Positions 27,175 through 34,479 of a DNA stretch of 64,000 nt are shown here, in pieces. The notes beneath the pieces were generated by a model, which saw only the letters and a program-made list of their open reading frames with translations, had not been told where the DNA came from and searched no databases. The stretch comes from Calothrix sp. NIES-2098 (lineage in GTDB: Bacteria > Cyanobacteriota > Cyanobacteriia > Cyanobacteriales > Nostocaceae), in the NCBI GenBank assembly GCA_002368175.1, contig AP018172.1, forward strand, positions 7,815,001 through 7,879,000. Direction: 5' to 3'. Positions within the stretch are counted from its first letter, which is position 1; each line of letters opens with the position of its first letter. The position numbers and the translations under genes were made by a program.

Positions 27175-27248
27175 AAAAATCTATCAATATCATAGTTTCT
27201 GTTAATTGGTATAAGACAACTTCATAAATTTTGATTTTTGAATTTTTA

Positions 27249-28106
27249 ATGTTGCAGCCTCCATCTTTTCAAGCTATTACCCAGCGTCCGGCATTAAAAT
27301 TACCCAATAATGCCAGAGTTGCAGTCTGGGTAGTAATGAATGTCGAACACTTCACCTTTGGCAAACTCGGAACCGCAATTCAACCCCATTTAAATAGCTA
27401 CCCAGAAATTGCTAATTATGCTTGGCGAGACTATGGAAATCGTGTAGGTATTTGGCGATTGTTTGAACTATTTGCTGAGTTAGAAATTCCGGTAACAGCC
27501 GCAGTTAACGGCGAAATTTGTACGCTTTATCCAGAAATAATTACAGCCATACGACAATATGGTTGGGAAATAATGGCGCATGGGATTAATAATTCCACTG
27601 GGCATAGTGGAATGAATATGCAAGTAGAAACAGAGATAATTAATCAAACTCTAGATTTACTGCGTCAAGCAACGGGTAAAACTCCTCAAGGTTGGTTAAC
27701 CCCTGGCTTTTCGATTACAGAATCAACTTTTGAAATTTTACATAATGCCGGAATTGTGTACACTGCTGATTGGGTAAATGATGACCAACCCTATTGGTAT
27801 CCTTTACCTAATAACGATCGCTTGCTGGCTATTCCTTACACTATAGAAGCAAATGATATTACTTTATGTTTAAGTAACCGATTTTCGGGTGCAGAATTTG
27901 CCCAAGCTATTGAAGACCAATTTGACCAACTGTGGCAAGAAGGCAAAAATCAACCAAGAGTAATGGCAATTGGCTTGCATCCATTTATTGTTGGTCAACC
28001 ACTACGCCTAAAATATTTAAAGCAGTGTTTGTTACATATTAAAAATCAACCTCAGACCTGGTTAACTACAGGTGAAGGTATTTATGAGTGGATTAATAAA
28101 CTCTAG
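27249..28106 (+). CDS. PuuE-like deacetylase-fold hydrolase, possible allantoinase
   Basis: This protein of about 285 residues is a NodB-fold enzyme of the PuuE (cofactor-free allantoinase) kind. Evidence is RVAVWVVMNVEHFTFG, YAWRDYGNRVGIWRLFELF, WEIMAHGINNSTGH and GWLTPGFSITEST, the PuuE-type versions of the deacetylase motifs. The canonical TFDDGP motif is absent, as in PuuE. The ATG at 27249 is preferred over a TTG at 27231. It lies 40 bp before an AllA-like ureidoglycolate lyase, which supports a role in purine or ureide breakdown. Substrate is inferred. Confidence 0.75.
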   Translation: MLQPPSFQAITQRPALKLPNNARVAVWVVMNVEHFTFGKLGTAIQPHLNSYPEIANYAWRDYGNRVGIWRLFELFAELEIPVTAAVNGEICTLYPEIITAIRQYGWEIMAHGINNSTGHSGMNMQVETEIINQTLDLLRQATGKTPQGWLTPGFSITESTFEILHNAGIVYTADWVNDDQPYWYPLPNNDRLLAIPYTIEANDITLCLSNRFSGAEFAQAIEDQFDQLWQEGKNQPRVMAIGLHPFIVGQPLRLKYLKQCLLHIKNQPQTWLTTGEGIYEWINKL

Positions 28107-28146
28107 ATAATTAATATTCATTTATCTAAGCTCTAAAATTAAAAAT

Positions 28147-28722
28147 ATGGATGTTTCGCAAACTAATATTTTAAAAATCCCTGTAATTGATGCCAATACA
28201 GAAAATACCAAACCCTATGGGCATCTTCTAGGTGATGATGTGAGTAAACCTGGGTTAGGAATTCCCTTTTATCAAGGACGAGTATTAGAAGGCGAAAATA
28301 TTGACTTTACTTATCGGGGAACGGCAACTTTTAGAACTGCAAAAATCTTACCAGGATATCCCTCAATTATTTGGTTAGAACGCCATATGCACATGACCCA
28401 AATGTTTATTGGTTTGGGACAAGCACCATTTATTATGGTGATGGCACCACCTAATCATGAAAATGGCGAAAACTTGCCTAATTTAAATCAAGTACAAGCA
28501 CTGCGGTTTCCTGCTGGTTATGGACTGTTGTTGCATATTGGCACTTGGCATGATTTTCCCATAGCGTGCGATCGCCCTGTGGTAATTCTCACCGCTAATT
28601 CTGATGAAGTTGTCACCGCTTTGAGTCAAATGCAGATACCAGGCGAAATGAATCAAGGCGATGTGTATAAAATATCGCTGCTCAAAAGATTAAATTGTGA
28701 AATTCAGTTGGATGTTGATTAA
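28147..28722 (+). CDS. Ureidoglycolate lyase-like protein
   Basis: This 191-residue cupin-fold protein resembles AllA, which splits ureidoglycolate to glyoxylate and urea. PYGHLLGDD, WLERHMHMTQMFIGLG (metal-binding His residues and Gln), PFIMVMAPP, and GLLLHIGTWHDFP follow the family pattern. It probably acts with the upstream PuuE-like enzyme. An allantoicase gene is not in the window, so a full pathway cannot be claimed. Confidence 0.78.
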   Translation: MDVSQTNILKIPVIDANTENTKPYGHLLGDDVSKPGLGIPFYQGRVLEGENIDFTYRGTATFRTAKILPGYPSIIWLERHMHMTQMFIGLGQAPFIMVMAPPNHENGENLPNLNQVQALRFPAGYGLLLHIGTWHDFPIACDRPVVILTANSDEVVTALSQMQIPGEMNQGDVYKISLLKRLNCEIQLDVD

Positions 28723-28770
28723 TGTCCTTTGTCCTAACTTGAAAAAAGGCTTTGGGTAGAAGGCGTAATA

Positions 28771-28980
28771 GCAATTGAGTACTCCGAAATGGCAATTGAG
28801 TACTCCGAAATCGCAATTGTAGTACTCAAAATGGCAATTAAGGACTCCGAAATCGCAATTGTAGTAACCAAAATGGCAATCGAGTACTCCGAAATCGCAA
28901 TCGAGTACTCCGAAATTGCAATTGTAGTATCCGAAATAGCTATTGTAGTCTCTAAAATGGCAATTGAGTACTCGAAAATC
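28771..28980. repeat. Tandem array of ten 21-bp units (array A)
   Basis: Ten units of exactly 21 bp run without gaps from 28771. The commonest form is gcaattgagtactccgaaat plus one base. A second form has gtagtactcaaaat in its second half, and the two forms partly alternate. Because 21 is a multiple of three, long open frames result on the plus strand; the 81-codon frame at 28789-29034 is therefore probably not a gene. The unit shares GCAATT, AC and AAA positions with the array at 34061-34397. Confidence 0.92.
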
Positions 28981-29538
28981 GAAGCGCTAGCGTCTCACTT
29001 CAAAATACTTGATTTCTTTGCGGTAAAAATTTAGAACACACAGGTAAAGGATTTTTTGATTTAAAATTACTGACTAGTCTTATTGAGTTGGTTATTTTAA
29101 CAATCTGTAATATTTCACTAGTTACTAGCTAAATAAACAACTTCAGCAATCGGAGTCAGCGTAGAAACGCAGTTTTCAGTTTACAAAACGAAAGAATTGT
29201 GGGGTTAATTAGTAATTAGGAATTATGTTGAAATTGATCCCCATTGATTTTTAGTTCCATGTCCAACGACGGCTATTAGCATAGGTCTTTACCCGTTTTT
29301 AGCGGCTTCACTTGCTTAAAGTTAGAGGATTTTGGCATGAAGAACCAATACATTCCCTGGAAACTAGTACTGCTTCTCTACGAAACGCTGCGCGAAGGTA
29401 ATATTCATCTGAAGAGTTTGATTTTCTACTAGCTTGGACAGAAGAAAGTTGGTTAGATTACACCTAATTTGATTTTCATCTCCTTATGGGGATGAATACA
29501 AAGTAAAATATTTAACGTTATTTGCAAAGCAAGCAGCG
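28981..29538. other. Spacer between array A and cas6
   Basis: This stretch of about 560 bp has no convincing protein gene. A 31-codon frame at 29338 has an AGAGGA-like site but no recognisable product. A CRISPR-repeat-like hairpin lies at 29476-29495 in the presumed leader of the Cas6 gene. Confidence 0.45.
29471..29503 (+). promoter_or_regulatory. Hairpin in cas6 leader, CRISPR-repeat-like
   Basis: TCATCTCC (29476-29483), loop TTAT and GGGGATGA (29488-29495) form an 8-bp stem with one G-U pair, flanked by gattt and atacaaag. Size and shape resemble a CRISPR repeat stem-loop, the substrate of Cas6. It is a single copy 43 bp upstream of the start codon. A role as Cas6 target or autoregulatory site is inference. 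Confidence 0.4.
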
Positions 29539-30690
29539 ATGGCAAGAGCAGCTACATCTACCAGTCGCAAAGCCAAGTCCAAGTCTGTGTCAGCTTCTTC
29601 TCTTCCCACTTGGACAGATGACACTGAATTGGTAGGATTGGTGTTTGACCTTGAGGCAACTAGTTCTAGTAGCCTCTATTCTCAGTACACAATTGGACTT
29701 CATGCCTGGTTTTTAGATCGAGTAAGGCAATTAAACCCGGAACTTTCTGCTTACCTCCATGATGGGGAGTCAGAAAAGCCTTTCAATATTTCGGCGCTGG
29801 AAGGTCAACTTCTTCCTACTGGCAAACAACTGCAACTAGAAGCTAAACAAATTTATCGTTGGCATGTCAACGCTCTGTCTCAAAGAGTAGCGCAGTTTCT
29901 TAGCCAATGGTTAACTCAATTACCGCAAACTTTGGCTTTAAGAGATGCACCTTTGCAAATCAAACAGGTGAGTATTGCTCATCCACCCACCACTTACGCG
30001 CAATTGTTGCAGTCATCTGTAGAGAAAAAAGCTAGTGTCAGTCTGAGTTTTGTTTCACCTACCAGCTTTCGCCGCAAAGGTCATCATTTTCCTCTTCCCG
30101 TTCCTGTAAATCTGTTTCACAGTTACCTGCGGCGTTGGAATGATTTTTCGGGAATGTTTGTCGAACCAGAGTCTTTTTTGGAATGGATAGATGAAGGGGT
30201 AATTATCCACCAGCACCGCTTAGAGTCAGTCAAAGTAGCGGCGGGTAAACGCGGTTCGGTGACTGGTTTCACAGGTGCAATTTCTTGTGGTTTAAGTAAA
30301 GCTGCTTTGGCTAACACTGAATTTACCCAGTTGTTTTACGCCTTAGTCAAACTTGCGCCTTACTGCGGTACGGGACATAAAACTACTTTTGGGTTGGGAC
30401 AAACGCGCTTAGAATGGCTGGAACCAGAACCAACTACGCCTACGCAATTGCTAACAAATCTCTTGGGAGAACGTATTGCGGAATTGACAGCCTTATTTAC
30501 TGCTCAACGCAAACGCACAGGAGGCGATCGCACTGATAAAATTGCTTCTACATGGGCAACGATTTTGGCACGGCGGGAAATGGGAGAATCTTTGCAAGTA
30601 ATCGCCGAAGATTTAGAGATGCCCTATACTACCGTGAAAACCTACGTCAAATTAGCTCGTCGGGCGCTCAAGCAAGAAAATCAGGATTGA
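29539..30690 (+). CDS. cas6: Cas6-type CRISPR endoribonuclease with HTH-like tail
   Basis: This 383-residue protein has the layout of Cas6, which cuts pre-crRNA within repeats. Residues 30-290 form the RAMP part: LVGLVFDLEATSSSSLYSQY (N-terminal strand and candidate active His55 in LHAWFLDRV), FVSPTSFRRKGHHFPLPVP, and the glycine-rich GTGHKTTFGLGQ at 277-288. Residues about 333-378 (STWATILARREMGESLQVIA and EMPYTTVKTYVKLARRAL) look like a sigma-4-type helix-turn-helix and are not part of standard Cas6. No CRISPR array or other cas gene is in the window. It is convergent with a methyltransferase gene, 9 bp between stops. Confidence 0.85.
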   Translation: MARAATSTSRKAKSKSVSASSLPTWTDDTELVGLVFDLEATSSSSLYSQYTIGLHAWFLDRVRQLNPELSAYLHDGESEKPFNISALEGQLLPTGKQLQLEAKQIYRWHVNALSQRVAQFLSQWLTQLPQTLALRDAPLQIKQVSIAHPPTTYAQLLQSSVEKKASVSLSFVSPTSFRRKGHHFPLPVPVNLFHSYLRRWNDFSGMFVEPESFLEWIDEGVIIHQHRLESVKVAAGKRGSVTGFTGAISCGLSKAALANTEFTQLFYALVKLAPYCGTGHKTTFGLGQTRLEWLEPEPTTPTQLLTNLLGERIAELTALFTAQRKRTGGDRTDKIASTWATILARREMGESLQVIAEDLEMPYTTVKTYVKLARRALKQENQD

Positions 30691-30699
30691 ATAAATCAA

Positions 30700-31437
30700 T
30701 CAGCTTTGCTTTGCAAACACCATTAAATGCTGTTGCGGTAACAGGTTTTTGGTTTCACGCCAAACTAAACCTACAGCTTGCATTTCTTGACGGACTTGCT
30801 TTTGCGTCATTTTGTGCAGGCGTTTAATCAGAATAAAGGGATTTTCGCCCCGATATTCTACTAAAACTACCCTTCCACCTGGCTTAAGTGCTTTAACTAT
30901 ACCTTGCATTACTTCTTGGGGATAAGCAAACTCGTGATAAGCATCCACCATCAGCGCTAAATCAATGCTTGCAGGTGGTAGGTTGGGGTTGGTCAGGGTG
31001 GCTAAGACAGGTTCAACGTTAGTAATATTATTTTCTTTTTTAAGCAACTCAATAATATCCAGCATTTCTGGCTGAATATCTACAGCTAACACTTTCCCTT
31101 CGGTTAATAATGGCGCGATACGGAAACTCATGTAGCCTGTACCAGCACCAATATCTGCTACTACATCGCTAGGTTTGAGGTTAAGGACGCTGACTATCTT
31201 GCTTGGCTGTTCCTCGGCTTCGCGATTAGGTCTTTCCAACCAGCCTGCGCCTGTATGTCCCATCACCTGCGCAATTTCTCTACCCATGTAGTATTTGCCA
31301 ATACCATCGGGGCTATGGATAGTGCGCTGTTCGTAAGCTATGGCTGTGTTATTCACACTAAGTAGAAAACTCAGGATGATAACCAAGATTAATACAACAC
31401 CAACCTTTGAAGAAGTTCCCCTTCTGCCTCCTGCCAT
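30700..31437 (-). CDS. SAM-dependent methyltransferase with N-terminal signal/anchor
   Basis: This 245-residue protein has a class I methyltransferase fold: motif I VVADIGAGTGYMSFRIAP, the acidic end VLAVDIQPEML, ASIDLALMVDAYHEF and GGRVVLVEYRG. Unusually, a hydrophobic segment (residues 11-33, VGVVLILVIILSFLLSV) precedes it, predicting secretion or membrane anchoring. Substrate is unknown. A secreted protein gene follows 12 bp upstream on the same strand, so the two are probably co-transcribed. Confidence 0.88.
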   Translation of the reverse strand: MAGGRRGTSSKVGVVLILVIILSFLLSVNNTAIAYEQRTIHSPDGIGKYYMGREIAQVMGHTGAGWLERPNREAEEQPSKIVSVLNLKPSDVVADIGAGTGYMSFRIAPLLTEGKVLAVDIQPEMLDIIELLKKENNITNVEPVLATLTNPNLPPASIDLALMVDAYHEFAYPQEVMQGIVKALKPGGRVVLVEYRGENPFILIKRLHKMTQKQVRQEMQAVGLVWRETKNLLPQQHLMVFAKQS

Positions 31438-31449
31438 CTGCCCCCTGCC

Positions 31450-32142
31450 TTAGTTTACTTCCACACTCACTATAGTGACTTTTGCCTTGGCAGATGTAGT
31501 ATTGTCGCCCAGAAAAAGTAAATTAGGTGTGGTGTAAGGATTTTTATAACCCGGTGGTGGCGTGAAACCTGTATATTGTCGCAGCTTACCTTGAAGAATT
31601 GGAGCAACAATTCCGGTGACGGACAGTTGATAGTTAGTATCTTTGACGGTTAGCTTATATGTTTTTGCTGAAGCCTTCGTGTCATAAGCAACATTTTCGC
31701 CACGAGTAAAGCCGACATCCTGCGCCCAAATGCTGTTTTCCCAGAAACTCAATTCTATACCGTAGGGTTGCTGTTCGTTAGCCAACTTGTTAGAGATCGC
31801 CATCATACTAAAGCCAGCGCGATTATTGGAACTGTGGCTTTCAGAATTAATTTGCACTCTAAAAGTGATGGTGTAACCTTTAATGCGATCTAAAGTCACC
31901 GGAGATTGGCGGAAATATCCAGCATAATTGGCGTTAGTGCCGCTAGTATCGAGAATCGTACCATTAGTTGTGGCGATCGCAGTCGGTGCAGGAGGTACAG
32001 CACTCCAAAGATACATCCATCCTTGTTGAGCTAATGTTTGGCTAGGAATTGATAAGCCGTTATACAGTACAGCCGCAATCGCAGCATTGCTTCCTATGAG
32101 TACAGCAAAGCCAGCAGTCACAGCAGCTAGAGGTGTTTTCAT
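31450..32142 (-). CDS. Secreted beta-sandwich-like protein of unknown function
   Basis: This 230-residue protein has a signal peptide (AAVTAGFAVLIGSNAAIAA). The mature part (GWMYLWSAVPPAP, YAGYFRQSPVTLDRIKGYTI, FRVQINSESHSSNNRAGFSM, YGIELSFWENSIWAQ) resembles concanavalin-like carbohydrate-binding folds, but this is a weak inference. No catalytic motif is seen. It is the first gene of a probable pair with the anchored methyltransferase. Confidence 0.65.
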   Translation of the reverse strand: MKTPLAAVTAGFAVLIGSNAAIAAVLYNGLSIPSQTLAQQGWMYLWSAVPPAPTAIATTNGTILDTSGTNANYAGYFRQSPVTLDRIKGYTITFRVQINSESHSSNNRAGFSMMAISNKLANEQQPYGIELSFWENSIWAQDVGFTRGENVAYDTKASAKTYKLTVKDTNYQLSVTGIVAPILQGKLRQYTGFTPPPGYKNPYTTPNLLFLGDNTTSAKAKVTIVSVEVN

Positions 32143-32290
32143 TGGTTGTTGATTACAAAGGTATTATTTGACTGTTACGGTAGTGCTATCCCTGCGATCG
32201 CGGTTCAAATTATACCTTTGATTGGGGTTTTTTCTCACGCAAAACTGCGGAGACGCAGACAATTTGATGTCCTGTAAATTACCTTAATAT

Positions 32291-32365
32291 GTCATTGCGA
32301 GTGGAACAAAGTGAAACGTAGCAATCTCAGTGTTTTTGGGATTGCTACTCTACGGTCGCAATGAC
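32291..32365. repeat. 75-bp two-stem palindromic repeat
   Basis: GTCATTGCGA (32291-32300) pairs with TCGCAATGAC (32356-32365). An inner stem, GTAGCAATC with GGATTGCTAC, lies inside. The gtcattgcgag / gcaatgac pattern is a well-known dispersed bacterial palindrome. It lies between the secreted protein gene and the metallophosphoesterase gene. Confidence 0.75.
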
Positions 32366-32405
32366 GGTTATTTGAACGAAGATGATATAAAGAGACGATA
32401 TCAAG

Positions 32406-33977
32406 TTAAATTACGAAGGAGTCAAGGCGGCTACTAAACCATTGTTCGCCAACGCGCTCTGCGATTAATGGTCTGACGGTAAACTTGGGTGGAGTGCCGT
32501 CATTAACGTCAATGCGCACGCAAGAATAAGAAAGTTGCTTTTGAAAAGCGTAGTCTTTGCGTCCTACATAGAGATGGGAATCTGCGACTTTGCGAGTGGG
32601 GCTACCAGGAACCTCGGTAAAGGTTTCCAGAAGTTCGCTTCCCTCTGGTCTTTGGCGGCGAGGGCGGCGACCGCTACCACCGGAGATTATATAGTTGATA
32701 TGGGAGTCGGCGTAACCAGTATCAACGGTGCGGAGATATTCTAGACAGTGGGCGTGACCGCTAAGTACTAAATCTACTACGGGACGTTCTTGCAGTTGGG
32801 AACCAAGAGTTTGTGCTACTTGCTCAAATACCCATCGCAAACGGTGACGCACTGCTAGAGTTTGGGCTTGCTGCCATTTAGTTGCTTCGGTAACGTAGGG
32901 GGGATGGTGGAGATAAATTACTCTTCCCCGTACTTCGGAGTTATTCCAAGATTCAATTAGTCTGTTACGCAGCCAGTTGAGTTGTTCTAAGTCAATAGTT
33001 GCTGGTGTATGAGATGCTAGTTGTTTTTCAATGTCGATTTTGATTTCGTTTATTTGGTCTAATTTAGCACTGAGGTCATCGAGTTGTTCCGCATCTTCTG
33101 GGTTATCGGGGTTTAGGCGATCGCTCATTTCTAAAATCTGGACTTCTTCCCGATCTATCTCATGGCGGCGCTTTTCCAATTCTAGACGGTAAATTCCCCC
33201 TGCTTGAGTTGTCGGTAAAGGTGAAGGCTCGTTAAAAGTATTAGAATCAAGCGCGAAAAAATCTATACCACCGTACCTAAAAGTGTAATAGCGGTTGGGT
33301 AAACGGGTAAAAATTCCTGGTTCGTAGCGCAAACATCGCCCTGTTTCTGTTTTTGCCGTGTAATGGAAGTCTAAATGCTCGTTTAATTCTTCAGAAGAAG
33401 CGATTCCTGCGAGATAATCGAGAAACGCCCGCGAGTAAGCATCGCCTTGATTAGAACCGTGCCAACCAATTTCAAAATCTTTGTAGCGTAGCATCCGCCG
33501 TAGCCGCAGCGTACTGCCTGTCAGCAGACGATACATCAAAGGAACATCGTAATAATCATGATTGCCCGGCACTGGTAGAAAAGGTAGATTAAATACCATG
33601 CGATCATAGGCAATATTTTCTGGATTCTCCCCACCTACCAGAAATTCTCGGTAAGGTTCGATAAAATTTGTCGGGTAATATTCATGGGAACCCACCACAT
33701 AAATCACATCACCCGTGTGCAACACCAAACTGCACTCGTCTTTGTGGGGAAGCATCAGTTTTGCAACTTGGCGTTGGGGGTGGTGTCCGTAATGAGACTT
33801 TGTACCACTATCACCAATCACCATAAAAGAGAAGTCTGGGCGATCGTTTTTACAATCGTCAATGACCATACTAGTTTGGTCGATTCCTCTTTGCACAATA
33901 TTCGGGTGTAGCCACCGCACCCTTTCCTGCATCTTGTGAATTTTCACAGAAATTGGCGGTTCGGATATCAATCTCAT
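32406..33977 (-). CDS. Metallophosphoesterase, calcineurin-like
   Basis: This 523-residue protein carries the two-metal phosphoesterase motifs: MVIGDSG (Asp56), HTGDVIY (Asp90), PVPGNHDYYD (Asn139/His140), VIYLHHPPYV and VLSGHAHCLEY. A helical, charged insert (residues about 255-320) lies between the third and fourth motifs. No signal peptide is evident, so it is probably cytoplasmic. Substrate cannot be told; phosphodiesters, phosphoproteins or nucleotides are possible. The following 480 bp hold repeats. Confidence 0.9.
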   Translation of the reverse strand: MRLISEPPISVKIHKMQERVRWLHPNIVQRGIDQTSMVIDDCKNDRPDFSFMVIGDSGTKSHYGHHPQRQVAKLMLPHKDECSLVLHTGDVIYVVGSHEYYPTNFIEPYREFLVGGENPENIAYDRMVFNLPFLPVPGNHDYYDVPLMYRLLTGSTLRLRRMLRYKDFEIGWHGSNQGDAYSRAFLDYLAGIASSEELNEHLDFHYTAKTETGRCLRYEPGIFTRLPNRYYTFRYGGIDFFALDSNTFNEPSPLPTTQAGGIYRLELEKRRHEIDREEVQILEMSDRLNPDNPEDAEQLDDLSAKLDQINEIKIDIEKQLASHTPATIDLEQLNWLRNRLIESWNNSEVRGRVIYLHHPPYVTEATKWQQAQTLAVRHRLRWVFEQVAQTLGSQLQERPVVDLVLSGHAHCLEYLRTVDTGYADSHINYIISGGSGRRPRRQRPEGSELLETFTEVPGSPTRKVADSHLYVGRKDYAFQKQLSYSCVRIDVNDGTPPKFTVRPLIAERVGEQWFSSRLDSFVI

Positions 33978-33998
33978 TAGCGATTACTCCATAATTTG

Positions 33999-34047
33999 GT
34001 CAAAAGTCCAGAGTCAAGAGTCAAAAGTCAAGGGTCAATAGTCAAAG
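33999..34047. repeat. Heptamer repeat (gtcaaaa/gagtcaa type)
   Basis: Six or seven degenerate 7-bp units such as agtccagagtcaagagtc run up to array B. It belongs to the Nostocales short tandem repeat class. Confidence 0.75.
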
Positions 34048-34060
34048 ATTAAGTTTCAAG

Positions 34061-34397
34061 GTGCAGCTTCCGACATCAAAACCGCAACGTTCAGGTTCAA
34101 AGGTGCAATTTTCGACATCAAAACCGCAACGTTCAGGTTCAAAGGTGCAATTTCCGACATCAAAACCGCAACGTTCAGGTTCAAAGGTGCAATTTCCGAC
34201 ATCAAAGGTGCAACATTAAGGATAAAAGGCGCAATTTTCGACATCAAAACCGCAACATTCAAGTTCAAAGGCGCAACATCGAGGATAAAAGGTGCAACGT
34301 TCAGGCTCAAAGGCTCAACTTCCGCGTTCCAAGGTGCAACGTTCAGGCTCAAAGGCTCAATTTTCATTGTTCCAAGGCTCATCTTTCACCTTAAAAG
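34061..34397. repeat. Tandem array of about sixteen 21-bp units (array B)
   Basis: Units of 21 bp run nearly without break; one unit (34355-34376) is 22 bp. Two forms alternate at the left end, gtgcaatttccgacatcaaa and ccgcaacgttcaggttcaaa, making 42-bp dimers, and the array becomes more diverse to the right. Open frames on both strands (34056-34382 minus; 34292-34483 plus) follow from the 21-bp period and are not taken as genes. It is related to array A. Confidence 0.92.
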
Positions 34398-34440
34398 GCT
34401 CAACAGACATCATCAATTCACAACCGACCATCAAATTTAC

Positions 34441-34479
34441 TCTTCCTCCTGCCCTCTGCCCCCTGCCTTCTGCCTTCTA
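34441..34479. repeat. C/T-rich heptamer repeat (tgccccctgcct type)
   Basis: Units like ctgccccctgccttctgcct lie just beyond the 3' end of the ABC exporter gene. Confidence 0.7.

Larger units (their letters stand above)
33978..34476. other. 499-bp repeat-filled spacer
   Basis: The gap holds heptamer repeats (33999-34047), the 21-bp array B (34061-34397) and a C-rich repeat (34441-34479). No gene is supported. Confidence 0.6.

Noticed and set aside
28789..29034. 81-codon open frame over array A
   Set aside because: It is produced by the 21-bp period without stops; no ribosome site or homologue is evident.
29338..29433. 31-codon frame with an AGAGGA site
   Set aside because: No homologue recognised; it includes a cyanobacterial repeat-like string (cgaaacgctgcgcgaa).
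34056..34382. 108-codon open frame on the minus strand over array B
   Set aside because: Same reason: the repeat period is a multiple of three, and a plus-strand frame is open as well.
28771..34397. CRISPR array interpretation of the 21-bp arrays near cas6
   Set aside because: Units are contiguous with no unique spacers and are too short for repeats plus spacers.
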